Below, piece by piece: positions 34,636 to 44,338 of a DNA stretch of 64,000 nucleotides (positions within the stretch are counted from its first letter, which is position 1; every line of letters begins with the position of its first letter). The notes under the pieces were generated by a model. The model made no database searches. It was not told the DNA's origin and saw nothing but the letters and a program-made list of their open reading frames with translations. The stretch is from Microbacterium azadirachtae. GTDB lineage: Bacteria; Actinomycetota; Actinomycetes; Actinomycetales; Microbacteriaceae. The translations under genes and the position numbers were made by a program. Where the stretch lies: contig NZ_JYIX01000027.1 in NCBI RefSeq assembly GCF_000956505.1, forward strand, positions 52,579 through 116,578, given 5' to 3'.

Positions 34636-37095
34636 ATGTCCCCCCTCGAAATGAACCGCCGCGCCCTGCTCGGACTGCTCGGAGCCGGCGCTCTCGTCGC
34701 CGTCGCCGGTGAATCCGCGAGCGCCCGCACGCTGCCCGGCGTCAGGGCCGCCGCCGAAGATCCGCTCGCGCTGCTCGTCCAGCGCCGCGCGATCATGCTC
34801 GCCGGGGACGGCAGCGCGGCAGCCGTCCCCGAGCTCGCCGGCGTGCTGAGCGGCATGAGCGACGCGGCGGCCGCGTCGTGGAACGCGATGGTGCGCCCCG
34901 CGGCGTCCCCCGGGATCTGGAGCGACCTGCCGCTCTCCGGCGTGAGCGGCACCGTGCTCTCCGGGAACATGGGCGTCACCTTCAACCGGATCTTCGATCT
35001 CGCCCTCGCGTACGCCACCGCGGGGTGTGCCCAGCACGGCGATGCCGCGCTCGCCGCCGATCTCGTGGGCGCCCTGACCTGGCTCAGCGCGAACGTCTAC
35101 AAGGCGGGCAAGTCTCCGGTCGGCAACTGGTGGTTCTGGGAGATCGGCGTGCCTCGCAAGGCGGCCGACATCTGCATCCTGCTGCACGACGTCGTCCCGG
35201 CCGACGTGCGCACGTCGCTCCTGGCCGCCGCGCGCTACTTCACGCCCGACCCGAACTGGCGCGGTCGCGGCACGAGCCTCGCCGAGACGGGCGCCAACCG
35301 CACCGACAAGGCGCTGTCCTGCGCCCTGCGCGGGATCCTCGACGGGCGCGCCGACGAGATCGCACTCGCCCGCGACGCCCTCAGCGACACGGTCCGCGCA
35401 GGGAAGAACAGCGTGTTCGGCTACGTCACGAGCGGCGACGGCTTCTACGTCGACGGATCCTTCGTGCAGCACACCTACCTGCCCTATGTCGGCACCTACG
35501 GCGTGGTCACGCTGGGCGGCATCGCCGAGATCCTCGGGCTCCTCGGCGGAAGCGACTGGGACGTGACGGATCCGAAGAAGTCGGTGGTCCTGGACGCGGT
35601 CGAGGCCTCCTACGCCCCGTTCGTCTGGAACGGCCGCATGATGGAGGCCGTCCGCGGCCGGGCGGTGTCGCGTCAGGCGGAGCCCGACTACGTCGACGGC
35701 GCCGCGGCGATCACCGCGATCCTGCTGCTCGCCCAGGGCGCGGGAGAGCCGTACCGCGCCCGCTACCTCGCACTCGTGAAGGGCTGGCTGCAGCGCTGCA
35801 CCGACGAGAAGCTCTACGGGCTGCCCACGCAGACCGTGGCGAAGTCGCTTCTCGTCACCTCGATCCTCGGCGACAGCTCGGTGGCGCCGGCCGACGCCCC
35901 CGTCTACACGAAGGCGTTCGGCGATCAGGATCGGCTCGTGCACCACCGCCCCGGCTTCAGCGCCGTCGTCAACCTCTCCTCGAAGCGGATCGGCCGCTAC
36001 GAATGGGGCAACCGGGAGAACAACCTCGGCTGGTACCAGGGCGACGGACTCACCTTCTTCTACAGCGCTGCGGATCCCGCGCAGTACAGCGCCGACTTCT
36101 GGCCCACGATCGACCCGTACCGGCTGCCGGGCACGACCGTCACCGCGGCGCCTCGGGCGAACGGCGCGACGGACGGCACGGGCATCCCACGCGCGTTTCA
36201 GGCGTTCGGCGGTGGCCTCGCGCTCGACGAGCGCTGGGGTGTGCAGGGCATGGACCACCTGAACTTCGACAAGTCGCTCAGTGCGCGCAAGTCGTGGTTC
36301 TTCCTCGACGACAAGGTCGTGTGCCTGGGATCCGCGATCGCGTCGGCGTCCGGGTTCGACGTGTTCACCACGATCGACAACCGCTCGTTCGCGCAGGGAA
36401 CCGTGCCGAACGTGCGCACCGACAACCGCAACCGGGTCCTCACCTCGGCCGACGGGGCGATCACGGTCAAGCGCAACGTGCACATCATGGGCCACGGCGG
36501 ATACGTCTTCCTCAAGGGCGAGAACGTCTCCGGTGCGATCGATGTGCAGGTCGTGCCGCGCTCCGGCGACTGGCAGACGATCAACTCCGGATCCGACACG
36601 GGCGGCACCACCGATGTCAAGAACCGCGACTACGTCACGGTGACGCACCACCACGGCACGAACCCGTCCGGCGGGGGCTACGCCTACATCGTGCTGCCGA
36701 ACGTGGCGCACTCGGTGACGTTCACGGAGTCGGACGCGCCGACCGTCGAGGTCCTCGCGAACAACGCGCAGGCCCAGGCGATCCGCGTGGCGGGGCAGGG
36801 GCTCGTCCTCGCGAACTTCTTCCAGGCGACGCCGGCGGGTACGACGCCCGCATACGGCGTGACGGTCGGTGGGCCGTGCTCCGTCGCCGTGCGCACCGAC
36901 GCGGGACGCACCACGGTCGCGCTGTCGGATCCGAGCCGCACCCAGACGACCGCGCGGGTCGTACTCGCCGGTGTCGCAGAGTCCACGGTGGCCGAGGGCG
37001 ACGACGGTGTGCGGGTCGTCGGAACGTCGCCGCTCACGCTCGAGTTCGACCTCGACGGGCACGGCCACGCCAAGAGGATCGTGCTCGGCGCCTGA
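34636..37095 (+). CDS. Secreted polysaccharide lyase family 8
   Basis: An 819-residue lyase of the hyaluronate/chondroitin/xanthan lyase family, acting outside the cell. A Tat-like signal (MNRRALLGLLGAGALVAVAG) is followed by an alpha/alpha toroid with NWWFWEIG (Asn164). The PL8 catalytic triad is intact: Asn221 in TGANRT, His279 in FVQHT and Tyr288 in GTYG, nine residues after the His as in the family. Beta-sandwich domains complete the protein. ATG 34636 gives 7-nt spacing from GGAGG; ATG 34633 gives 4. Substrate is not decidable. Confidence 0.9.
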   Translation: MSPLEMNRRALLGLLGAGALVAVAGESASARTLPGVRAAAEDPLALLVQRRAIMLAGDGSAAAVPELAGVLSGMSDAAAASWNAMVRPAASPGIWSDLPLSGVSGTVLSGNMGVTFNRIFDLALAYATAGCAQHGDAALAADLVGALTWLSANVYKAGKSPVGNWWFWEIGVPRKAADICILLHDVVPADVRTSLLAAARYFTPDPNWRGRGTSLAETGANRTDKALSCALRGILDGRADEIALARDALSDTVRAGKNSVFGYVTSGDGFYVDGSFVQHTYLPYVGTYGVVTLGGIAEILGLLGGSDWDVTDPKKSVVLDAVEASYAPFVWNGRMMEAVRGRAVSRQAEPDYVDGAAAITAILLLAQGAGEPYRARYLALVKGWLQRCTDEKLYGLPTQTVAKSLLVTSILGDSSVAPADAPVYTKAFGDQDRLVHHRPGFSAVVNLSSKRIGRYEWGNRENNLGWYQGDGLTFFYSAADPAQYSADFWPTIDPYRLPGTTVTAAPRANGATDGTGIPRAFQAFGGGLALDERWGVQGMDHLNFDKSLSARKSWFFLDDKVVCLGSAIASASGFDVFTTIDNRSFAQGTVPNVRTDNRNRVLTSADGAITVKRNVHIMGHGGYVFLKGENVSGAIDVQVVPRSGDWQTINSGSDTGGTTDVKNRDYVTVTHHHGTNPSGGGYAYIVLPNVAHSVTFTESDAPTVEVLANNAQAQAIRVAGQGLVLANFFQATPAGTTPAYGVTVGGPCSVAVRTDAGRTTVALSDPSRTQTTARVVLAGVAESTVAEGDDGVRVVGTSPLTLEFDLDGHGHAKRIVLGA

Positions 37096-37100
37096 GCGGC

Positions 37101-37139
37101 GCGGAGGGCCGGCCTGCGCTCCGCGGGCCGGCCCTCCGC
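37101..37139. terminator. 14-bp stem-loop terminator after the PL8 gene
   Basis: GCGGAGGGCCGGCC (37101-37114) and its exact reverse complement (37126-37139) enclose an 11-nt loop, 6 nt after the lyase stop codon. No U tract. Confidence 0.75.
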
Positions 37140-37290
37140 CGTGCGGTGCGGCCATGCCGGATCCGCCTCCCTCGGATCCCCAGGCCCCTCCGGTAGAGTG
37201 GCCAGCGCCCGATCCAGGCCATCTCCGCGGGGTTCGAGCGGCCGATGAGGTGCTCGCCGGCACCGCGGCCCAGCAAAAGGCAGCAATCAC

Positions 37291-38538
37291 GTGACTTCCC
37301 CCGGCGACCATCGCCCGCAGGCCACCTCCGACACCGCCGCGTCCGCCGCAGCCGAGCCCGCCGCGGCGGCACGCCCGCTGCGGATCCTCATCGGCGCCGA
37401 CACCTTCGCTCCCGACGTGAACGGCGCCGCCCGGTTCACGGAGCGCCTCGCCGCCGGCCTCGTGCAGCGCGGCCACGACGTGCACGTCGTCGCCCCCAAC
37501 CAGGCGTACCGCACCGCGAAGCCTCGCATCGAGGTGATCGAGGGCGAGGCGATGACCCTGCACCGACTGCCATCGGTGCGTTGGGCGCCGCACGACTGGC
37601 TGCGCTTCGTGTGGCCGTGGCGCTCGAAGCACTACGCCAGGAAGGTGCTCGACGAGGTGCAGCCCGACGTGGTGCACATCCAGTCGCACATCGTGATCGG
37701 ACGCGGCCTGTCGCGGATCGCGCACCAGCGCGGCATCCCGGTGATCGCCACGAACCACGTCATGGCCGAGAACATCCTCGACCACACCACGATGCCCAAG
37801 TTCATCGACGACATCGTGCTGCGCCTCGCCTGGGCCGACGCGGGCCGCACGTTCGCGCTCACCCGCGCCGTCACGACGCCGACCCGCCGCGCGGCGGACT
37901 TCCTCGAGCGCACGATCGACGTCGAGGGCGTCATCCCGATCAGCTGCGGGATCGACCGCACGCAGTACACGCCGGTCATCGGTCCGCGGGAGAAGAACCG
38001 CATCGTGTTCGTCGGCCGCCTGACCGCCGAGAAGCAGGTCGAGGTCATCCTCAAGGCGATGACCAAACTGGATCCCGCTCTCGACGTGACGTTCGACATC
38101 GTCGGCGGCGGAGACCAGCGCAAGCAGCTCGAGTCGCTCACCCAGCAGCTGGGCCTGCAGGATCGCGTGACCTTCCACGGCCGCACGACCGATGCCGAGC
38201 TGCGCGGGCTGCTCAGCCGCGCGTCGCTGTTCGTGATCGCCTCGATCGCCGAGCTGCAGTCGATCGCGACCATGGAGGCGATGGCTTCGGCGCTGCCGAT
38301 CGTCGCGGCCGACGCGGTCGCGCTGCCCCACCTCGTGCATGACGGCGAGAACGGCTACCTCTTCGAACCCGGCAACGTCAACGAGCTGGCCGCGCGGTTG
38401 ACCGACGTGCTCACCGCGGATCCCGCCGAACACGAGCGCATGCAGCGCGCCTCGCTCGAAGGTGTGCTCGTGCACGACATCAACCGCACGCTGGACACCT
38501 TCGAGGCGCTGTACCGCGACGAGCCGCTGCCGGAGTAG
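37291..38538 (+). CDS. GT4 glycosyltransferase (mannosyltransferase-like)
   Basis: A 415-residue GT-B glycosyltransferase. The N-terminal domain begins after a low-complexity Ala/Pro leader with LRILIGADTFAPDVNGAARFTERLAAGL. The C-terminal donor domain has RIVFVGRLTAEKQVEVILKAM, VTFHGRTTDAELRGLL and the E-x7-E-type SIAELQSIATMEAMAS. This is the pattern of GDP-mannose-using GT4 enzymes such as MgtA/PimB-type proteins. GTG 37291 is the track start, and a -10-like TAGAGT lies at 37194-37199. It is followed after 5 nt by a second GT4. Confidence 0.88.
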   Translation: MTSPGDHRPQATSDTAASAAAEPAAAARPLRILIGADTFAPDVNGAARFTERLAAGLVQRGHDVHVVAPNQAYRTAKPRIEVIEGEAMTLHRLPSVRWAPHDWLRFVWPWRSKHYARKVLDEVQPDVVHIQSHIVIGRGLSRIAHQRGIPVIATNHVMAENILDHTTMPKFIDDIVLRLAWADAGRTFALTRAVTTPTRRAADFLERTIDVEGVIPISCGIDRTQYTPVIGPREKNRIVFVGRLTAEKQVEVILKAMTKLDPALDVTFDIVGGGDQRKQLESLTQQLGLQDRVTFHGRTTDAELRGLLSRASLFVIASIAELQSIATMEAMASALPIVAADAVALPHLVHDGENGYLFEPGNVNELAARLTDVLTADPAEHERMQRASLEGVLVHDINRTLDTFEALYRDEPLPE

Positions 38539-38543
38539 ACCGG

Positions 38544-39782
38544 ATGCACATCGTCTTCTTCGGCGACCAGCACGCCGAGTCGCTGGGCGGGGCGCAGGTC
38601 TCGATGCGGCTGCAGCGGAAGTATCTGGAGCGGGCGGGGCACACGGTCACGATCGTGGCGCCGCGGATGCACGCCGAGCGGGCGAGGCTCACCGGCGCCG
38701 AGGACGACCCGGGATACGTCGACCTTCCGTCGATGCCGATCACGGCCGACCGCGAGTACTCGCTGACCTGGCCGGGGCGGCGCACCGACCGCTTCTTGGA
38801 CCGAGCGCTCACGCGCCGTCCGCCGGTCGATCTCGTGCACGTGCAGGCCGACTTCTGGGGTGCATACATCGGGCACCGCTTCGCGCACCGGCACGGCATC
38901 CCCGCCGTGCACACGATGCACAACCGGGTGGATGTCGGGATCGCCGCGGTGACCCCGCTGCACCGGCCGGTGCTCGGAGCGCTGAACCTGTGGCGGCGCA
39001 CGGCGCTGCGCGGGATCGGCGTGCAGCCGCATGGCGCCGACGGGTGGGCGTATCTCGCGGGGATCGCTGCGGAGTCGCGTGCGGTGACCGCGCCATCGGG
39101 ACACTTCGCCCGCAGGCTCGAGCAGCACGGCGTCTTCGGATCCGTGGACGTGATCTGGAACGGCATCGATGACGAGGTGCGCGAGCAGGTGCTCGCCGCC
39201 CTTCGACAGGCTCAGGGACCGGCCGGCCAACGGCAGCCGGGCCGGCCGCGGTTCATCTGGCTCGGCCGGATGAGCCCGGAGAAGCGGCTGCTGCCGTTCC
39301 TGGAGGCGGTCGTCGCGAGCGACGTGGACGCGGACATCGAGATCGTCGGCGGCGGGGGAGAGCGGCGCGCGGCTGAACGCATCGCCGCGCGGGCGGGGCG
39401 TCCGGGGATCCGCTTCGCGGGACGGATCGGCTACTCCGACGTGCTCGCCCGGATCGCCGCGGCCGACGCCGTGGTGCAGACCTCGATCGGTTTCGAGACC
39501 CAGGGGATGACGCCGTTCGAGGCCGCGACCCTCGGCACCCCGACGGTCGTGAGCGACCCCGACATCGCCGACGAGCTGCGCGGCGGGCTGTGGGCCGTGC
39601 CCGACGCCGGGTCAGGCGAGCCGCGGCGGATCGCCGCCCTGGCCGACACGCTGCGCATCGCCGCGGACGACATCGCGGCCGGTCGTGCGCCCGAGCCGGA
39701 TCCGCAGGTCGCCGCCGACTTCCGGCAGTCGTCGCGGACCGCGGCGATGCTCGAGGTCTACGAGCGTGCGATCGCGGGTTGA
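38544..39782 (+). CDS. GT4 glycosyltransferase with embedded palindromic repeat
   Basis: A 412-residue GT-B enzyme. It starts MHIVFFGDQHAESLGGAQVSM, has VDLVHVQADFWGAYIGHRFA, and in the donor domain FIWLGRMSPEKRLLPFLEAV and GFETQGMTPFEAATLGTP (the E-x7-E motif). A repeat at 39199-39220 encodes the insert LRQAQGP between the two domains, probably in the linker. The end of the gene carries the first of three 19-bp repeats. Operon with the preceding GT4; joint synthesis of a cell-envelope glycolipid is plausible. Confidence 0.85.
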   Translation: MHIVFFGDQHAESLGGAQVSMRLQRKYLERAGHTVTIVAPRMHAERARLTGAEDDPGYVDLPSMPITADREYSLTWPGRRTDRFLDRALTRRPPVDLVHVQADFWGAYIGHRFAHRHGIPAVHTMHNRVDVGIAAVTPLHRPVLGALNLWRRTALRGIGVQPHGADGWAYLAGIAAESRAVTAPSGHFARRLEQHGVFGSVDVIWNGIDDEVREQVLAALRQAQGPAGQRQPGRPRFIWLGRMSPEKRLLPFLEAVVASDVDADIEIVGGGGERRAAERIAARAGRPGIRFAGRIGYSDVLARIAAADAVVQTSIGFETQGMTPFEAATLGTPTVVSDPDIADELRGGLWAVPDAGSGEPRRIAALADTLRIAADDIAAGRAPEPDPQVAADFRQSSRTAAMLEVYERAIAG

Positions 39783-39834
39783 GCGCGCCATCGCTGGTTG
39801 AGTGCGCGATCGCTGGTTGAGCGCGCCAGGGCTC
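39778..39834. repeat. Three 19-bp direct repeats (GTTGAG...GCGATCGCTG)
   Basis: GTTGAG recurs at 39778, 39797 and 39816 within near-identical 19-bp units. The first overlaps the glycosyltransferase stop codon. Confidence 0.75.
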
Positions 39835-39857
39835 AGATCCGTCCCCGCGCGGACGCG

Positions 39858-40352
39858 TCAGAGCGCCGAGGCGATCAGGCCCGACAGGAGGGCGAACGCG
39901 ATGCCGACGACGCCCGCTCCGCCGACGCCGATCGCGATGCCCGCCGGCAGCGTGCGACTCCTGCGCGCACCGAGGATCCCGAGGATCAGCGTGACACCGT
40001 AGGCGAGGAAAAGGACGACCTCGCCGACGATGTTGTACAGGCTGATGGCGTTCGCGCCCAGGTGCATGTCGTACGAGAGCCGGATGATCACGAAGCGGAA
40101 GAGCGCGGTGGAGAGCAGGCTCAGGGCGACGCTCACGATCGCCAGCACGAATGCGGCGCGGGCAAGGCCGCCGGAGTCGCGGGCGGCCGGTGCTCCCGGA
40201 TAGCCGGCCTGCGTGGTGCTCGCCGGATAGCCGGTCTGCGCGGTGTTGTACGGCGGCGCGGGGGTCGACGTGGCCGGCGCGGGCTGCATGCCCGGCGCGG
40301 GCTGCGCGCCCTGCGCGCCCGGCGCGGGCGGGAACTGCTGCGGATCGCTCAT
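39858..40352 (-). CDS. Small membrane protein with Pro/Gln-rich N-terminus
   Basis: A 164-residue protein. The first ~65 residues are a disordered Pro/Ala/Gln tail (PPAPGAQGAQPAPGMQPA), typical of actinobacterial DUF4190-like proteins. Three hydrophobic helices follow (AAFVLAIVSVALSLLSTAL, IVGEVVLFLAYGVTLILGIL and IAIGVGGAGVVGIAFALLS). Function unknown; last host gene before the island. Confidence 0.7.
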   Translation of the reverse strand: MSDPQQFPPAPGAQGAQPAPGMQPAPATSTPAPPYNTAQTGYPASTTQAGYPGAPAARDSGGLARAAFVLAIVSVALSLLSTALFRFVIIRLSYDMHLGANAISLYNIVGEVVLFLAYGVTLILGILGARRSRTLPAGIAIGVGGAGVVGIAFALLSGLIASAL

Positions 40353-40488
40353 GCCGCCGACGCTACCGGCGCCGCCGCGATCGCGGAATGGGGAGCGCTG
40401 CCCATGGGGCGAGGGGGACGACGGAGCGGCCGCCGCGGCCCTGGCTCCGGCCGCGGCGCGAGTTGGGCGCGTCGACGGCGGCGGTCGC

Positions 40489-40517
40489 GTAGAGGAGCGA
40501 CTGCGTCAGATAGCCGT
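40489..40517. repeat. 29-bp direct repeat, left copy (candidate attachment site / gene fragment)
   Basis: Matches 60980-61008 at 27 of 29 positions, with 19 identical bases (GTAGAGGAGCGACTGCGTC) in one block. Read on the minus strand it encodes GYLTQSLLY, corresponding to HGYPTQSLLY near the C-terminus of the TANGO2-type protein at 60902. It may be an att site or a remnant of that gene's displaced 3' end. Confidence 0.6.
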
Positions 40518-40892
40518 CTTCAAGTTCGCGCTAGCTGACCTCGACCGTTGTTGATTCGATCGATGGGGGTTCGGGATCTTTCGCACAGGGGTTTTCTCGT
40601 GGCGCAGGTACGTGTAGGGGAGTGCTTCTGCACGGTTTCGCTCACCCGTGGCGTCTTCGTGCATTGCTGGTTCTCCTCTCCTCTTCTCTTCTTGGTTCGG
40701 TCCTTCGTTCTCCCTTCGCGGCTCGGTTCGGCTTGACTCCTGACTCCTGGCTCTGGCTCTTGGCTCTTGGGTCTCGGCAGCGTGATGTCAGTGCGTCGCT
40801 ATGGTTCTCTCGGATGCCGGGAGCTTGTCCGGCGATCCATCCTTTGAATCGCTCGCCGGGCCGGCTAACAGTTCGTTGGCACGACCGCTGGT
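40518..40892. other. Non-coding left margin of the island
   Basis: The stretch between the left repeat and the hairpin at 40893 has no convincing gene. It is unusually T- and CT-rich for this genome, with tandem GACTCCT and TGGCTCT runs around 40735-40775. The open frames crossing it lack protein-like composition. Confidence 0.55.
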
Positions 40893-40921
40893 GGGGAGTC
40901 CTCACGGCCAGAGGACTCCCC
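40893..40921. terminator. Perfect 11-bp hairpin after the DUF2130 gene
   Basis: GGGGAGTCCTC (40893-40903) pairs exactly with GAGGACTCCCC (40911-40921) over a 7-nt loop. It lies 12 nt beyond the stop of the leftward DUF2130 gene. Confidence 0.7.
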
Positions 40922-40933
40922 TTCCGCAGAGTG

Positions 40934-42160
40934 CTACGCGGCGTCCAGCTCTTCGGGGACATCCAGTTCGGCGAACTTGGCCGCCATCGTCGGGTTTCCC
41001 TTGGTGAGCTTCTTGACCGTGAGCGCCGTGGCCTTGTCGTTCGCGAGGCGGAGGTTGTTTTCGGAGCCGAGCAGGCCGTCCTTGACCTTCTGGAGACGGT
41101 CGATGGCGACGTCGATGTCCTTGATCGCCGCATCGAACTTGCGCTTAGCGAGGTCGTAGTTGCGTCCGAACGCCGACTTGAAGTCTTCGAGCTCGGACTC
41201 GAAGTCGGTGATGTCGATGTTCTGCTTCTTGATCTGTTCGAGTTCCGCCTTGACCACGATGGTGTCCTGGGCGGCATTGCGCAGAAGCGCGATGATCGCA
41301 AGGAAGAACTGCGGGCGGACGACGAACATCTTCGGGTACAGGTGCGACACGTCCGTGATGCCGGTGTAGAGGTCGGAGTCCTCTTCAAGCATCGAGACGA
41401 GCACCGCGTACTCGCAGCCCTTGTCGTTACGGTCCTTGTCGAGCTTGGCGAAGAAGTCGCTGTTCTTCTTCTTCGTCGTGGTGGCGTCGGACTCGTTTTT
41501 CATCTCGAACATGATCGAGACGTACTCCACGTCGTCGTCGCTGAAATCGCGGAAGACGTAGTCGCCCTTCGTGCCGGCGGACGCGTCGTTGTCCTTGCCG
41601 AACTGCGCGTTGGGGAAGGCGAGCGAGCGCATGCGGTTGAACTCGATCTCGCAGTGCTGCTCGAGGGTTTCGCCGAGGAGCTTCACCGACAGCTTCGCCT
41701 TCATGTCCTTATAGCGGTCGATGAGCTCATCCTTCAGAGCGAGCTCCTTGGTGTGCGACTCCTTGAGTGCGGCGTCCTTGACCTTCTGCTCGGCCGCCCG
41801 AAGGTCCAGCTTGCTCTTCGCCTCGTTGAGGTTCTTCTCCGCGGCCGAGACCGCTCTTGCAACCGTCAGCTCCTGGTCGGTAGCAGCTGACTTGAGCTCC
41901 GACTTCAGCTGCTGGATCTCGGTGTCCTTTGCGGCGCTGACCTTCTGCGCCTGATGCGTCGCATTCGCCACCGCGAGAGCGATCTCGGTTTCCTTGGCCT
42001 TCTCGGCTGCCGCGAGACGCGTGTGAAGCTCGTGCTCGAACTCGGTCGTGCGCACCTGCTGCACGATGTCGGCGTACTGCGCCTCGTCGACGGTGAAGAG
42101 GGTGCCGCAGTGCGGGCACTTGATCTCGTTCGCAGCGATGGTCGGCGTGATCTCAGTCAT
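40934..42160 (-). CDS. DUF2130 protein (RmuC-like coiled coil with PD-(D/E)XK-type domain)
   Basis: A 408-residue protein. The N-terminus has a CPHCG zinc-knuckle-like pair, then a long coiled coil (about 35-150, [18 protein letters not shown] onward). The DUF2130 domain follows, with GDYVFRDF, then FEMKNE resembling the ExK of PD-(D/E)XK nucleases. A helical C-terminus ends [14 protein letters not shown]. Nuclease activity is inferred from the fold class only. ATG 42160 has GGAG 6 nt upstream; TTG 42172 is an alternative. It is divergent from the RM operon. Confidence 0.82.
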   Translation of the reverse strand: MTEITPTIAANEIKCPHCGTLFTVDEAQYADIVQQVRTTEFEHELHTRLAAAEKAKETEIALAVANATHQAQKVSAAKDTEIQQLKSELKSAATDQELTVARAVSAAEKNLNEAKSKLDLRAAEQKVKDAALKESHTKELALKDELIDRYKDMKAKLSVKLLGETLEQHCEIEFNRMRSLAFPNAQFGKDNDASAGTKGDYVFRDFSDDDVEYVSIMFEMKNESDATTTKKKNSDFFAKLDKDRNDKGCEYAVLVSMLEEDSDLYTGITDVSHLYPKMFVVRPQFFLAIIALLRNAAQDTIVVKAELEQIKKQNIDITDFESELEDFKSAFGRNYDLAKRKFDAAIKDIDVAIDRLQKVKDGLLGSENNLRLANDKATALTVKKLTKGNPTMAAKFAELDVPEELDAA

Positions 42161-42293
42161 GGGTATCTCCAAGTAGGGGCGAGAGCGGATCCTGCAGACG
42201 GGCGGCCCCCGGTAGCACCCCGCCTGCAGCGGCGACGTGATGCCGCCGGAACAGATCGTGAACCAGATCGTGGCTCTGCAGGCGGGAGAGACT

Positions 42294-42347
42294 GATAAGG
42301 TGACTTATCACCAAATGCACGCCCAGAGAACCGGCTCCGAGTACCTT
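42294..42347 (+). promoter_or_regulatory. Palindrome and possible promoter of the RM operon
   Basis: TGATAAG-GTGA-CTTATCA at 42293-42310 is a perfect 7-bp-armed palindrome in the gap between the divergent DUF2130 and RM operons. TACCTT at 42342-42347 could be a -10, placing the RNA start almost at ATG 42354 (near-leaderless). A regulator is not encoded beside it. Confidence 0.45.
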
Positions 42348-42353
42348 GGTCGC

Positions 42354-44330
42354 ATGCCCACAGAGCCTTCGCTTCTCATCGACCTGGCCGGCGTCGCCCG
42401 GCTGGCCGCCGTGCAGCGACCCGTAGCATCGATGTGGCGTTCGCGATTCGCAGGTACGACCGATCCCTTTCCGGGGGCTGTCAGTGAGGAGAGCGGTCGG
42501 CCGCAGTTTGAGGCTCAGCAGGTCGCCGACTGGCTCGTCCGCACAGGGCACGGGAACAATCCAGAAGCACGCGAGGATGCCGCGGCAGCGGCCGCCCCTG
42601 CGGACTTCTCGTTCGCCGACTCGAACGCGGTCGCCGAACTGGAAGCGCTCATCACCCTCTATTCGCAGACTGATGACCCGGGCGAACTCACCCAATCGCA
42701 GATCGAGGATGCCGCGGCCAAGGTCGACCCTCTCGATGACATGCTCCAGGCCGAGATCTCCGCTCACGTGCAACGGGGAGCACCATGGCTCGAATACTCA
42801 GTTCATCTGATTGACGCGACATACTCGCCGTCGGCTGCGATGGCGCTCGTAGCCCGTCGGCATGCTGTCTCGCGTCGAGCCGCCGGGTCCGCAGGGCCAC
42901 TCGTAGCCGACGCGATCGCGCTCGTCATCGACGCCACGCTCGCGCTCGTTGGCGACGGCGATGCTGTGACCTTGGATGCTGGCGACGCCACGCTCTCCTC
43001 GACGCTCGCGGGCAGACTTGGTGACGACGTGATCATCGTGCTGCCTGCGGGAGCTGACAGTCGGCGAGTTCGACGCCAGCTGCGTGTCGAGGGCCATTGG
43101 CTCGCTGATACAGAGCAACCCGCGACGCGCTCCGTCGTTGTCGCGCGCGTTCCGTCTGAGCCAGGTGACGACGTGGCAAGGATGCTGCGAGCGGTCGATG
43201 AGGTCTCCTTGTCGTTGCGTGATTCGGACGCGGCGGTGATTATCGGCCCCGCGAGGACCCTCGTCGATCCGTTGGCGCCCACCGACGAGCGGGCGCGCAC
43301 CGACATCCTTCGATCTGGCCGGGTGCGGGGCATCGCACGCCTGTCTGCCGGCCTGGTCGATAGCGCGACTCGCGAGTCGCTCGCGCTCTGGGTGCTCGGC
43401 GAGCCGGTAGGTGAGGTCTCGCTGGCGGAGCGGGTCACCGCCATTGCCGATCTCACCGCGATTCCGCTCACTCTCGCCGCGCGCACCGACCTCGTATCGG
43501 ACCTGATTGCGGGCATGGGTGGTGGGCGCGACCTGCGCGCCCATCAGTTCCGATTCGCGAGGTTCGTGCGTACGACGTCGCTGCAGGCACGAAGCGGCTC
43601 GCTCGTGGCATCGGCGACTCGAAAGCCTGTGCCCGACACCACGGACGCGGCAGAGATTCCCGCTCTTCTCGACCTCGCCGCCGATGCAGTTCGTAACGAC
43701 TTCGCCCCGATCGAAATCGCTCCCGATGCGCATGACGTCCCGCGCGCCACTTCCCTGCCCGAGCTGATAGATGCCCGACACTTGAGGAGGATTCAGGGCG
43801 CCCGCCTCGATCCTGACCTGCTGGGCTCGGAAGGACTCGTCGTGGTGACCTCGTCCGATCTCGATCGTCCTGCGTCGATCGGTCGTGCCCGCGTGGATCA
43901 GCTCGCGTTCGCGACCCAATACCCGAACGCGCAGCTCACTCGCCCAGGTGATGTGATCTTCCGAACGAGCCCGACCGCCGCCGCGTGGGTCGACGTCGAT
44001 GGCTCGAAGGTCGTCGCCTACCCAGCGCGCGTTCTGCGCATTACCGCGGGCGACCCCGGCGGACTGGTGCCCGAGGTTATCGCCGCCGACATCACTGGCG
44101 CGGCCGCCGGCCCTGGAGCATGGAAGCGATGGATCCTCCGCCGCGTCGCTCCTCGCACCATCGCGCCGCTCCGCCGGGCCCTCACAGACATCGCCACCGC
44201 CCGCGAAGACCTCGCGGCCCGCGCCGCGCGCCTCGACGACCTCGCCGCCCTGATCGTCGCCGGTGCGACGTCGGGCGCGGTAACCATGATCGATACGAAC
44301 CACGCCGCGGATGCGGCATCCACGCAGTAA
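42354..44330 (+). CDS. N6-methylase-like protein without catalytic motifs
   Basis: A 658-residue protein directly before hsdM (8 nt). The N-terminus reads LIDLAGVARLAAVQRPVASMWRSRF, like the DNA-binding head of actinobacterial N6-adenine methylases of about 700 residues. The region ILRSGRVRGIARLSAGLVDSATRESLALWVLGEP resembles a post-catalytic methylase segment, and the C-terminus (QLTRPGDVIFRTSPTAAAWVD, then a coiled LAARAARLDDLAALIV) resembles a specificity domain. Yet no DPACGSG-like or NPPF/Y motif is present, so methyl transfer is unlikely. ATG 42354 is preferred over GTG 42237 because homology-like sequence starts there; its ribosome-binding site is weak. Confidence 0.6.
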   Translation: MPTEPSLLIDLAGVARLAAVQRPVASMWRSRFAGTTDPFPGAVSEESGRPQFEAQQVADWLVRTGHGNNPEAREDAAAAAAPADFSFADSNAVAELEALITLYSQTDDPGELTQSQIEDAAAKVDPLDDMLQAEISAHVQRGAPWLEYSVHLIDATYSPSAAMALVARRHAVSRRAAGSAGPLVADAIALVIDATLALVGDGDAVTLDAGDATLSSTLAGRLGDDVIIVLPAGADSRRVRRQLRVEGHWLADTEQPATRSVVVARVPSEPGDDVARMLRAVDEVSLSLRDSDAAVIIGPARTLVDPLAPTDERARTDILRSGRVRGIARLSAGLVDSATRESLALWVLGEPVGEVSLAERVTAIADLTAIPLTLAARTDLVSDLIAGMGGGRDLRAHQFRFARFVRTTSLQARSGSLVASATRKPVPDTTDAAEIPALLDLAADAVRNDFAPIEIAPDAHDVPRATSLPELIDARHLRRIQGARLDPDLLGSEGLVVVTSSDLDRPASIGRARVDQLAFATQYPNAQLTRPGDVIFRTSPTAAAWVDVDGSKVVAYPARVLRITAGDPGGLVPEVIAADITGAAAGPGAWKRWILRRVAPRTIAPLRRALTDIATAREDLAARAARLDDLAALIVAGATSGAVTMIDTNHAADAASTQ

Positions 44331-44338
44331 GGAACACC

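Noticed and set aside
34570..38475. 1301-codon antisense open frame opposite the PL8 and first glycosyltransferase genes
   Set aside because: The sense frames have clear domain motifs; the antisense product is His/Arg/Asp-rich low-complexity sequence typical of mirror frames.
40518..40892. Rightward open frames through the left island margin (for example from 40622)
   Set aside because: Composition is not protein-like, they run antisense through the DUF2130 gene, and no ribosome-binding site or conserved motif was found.
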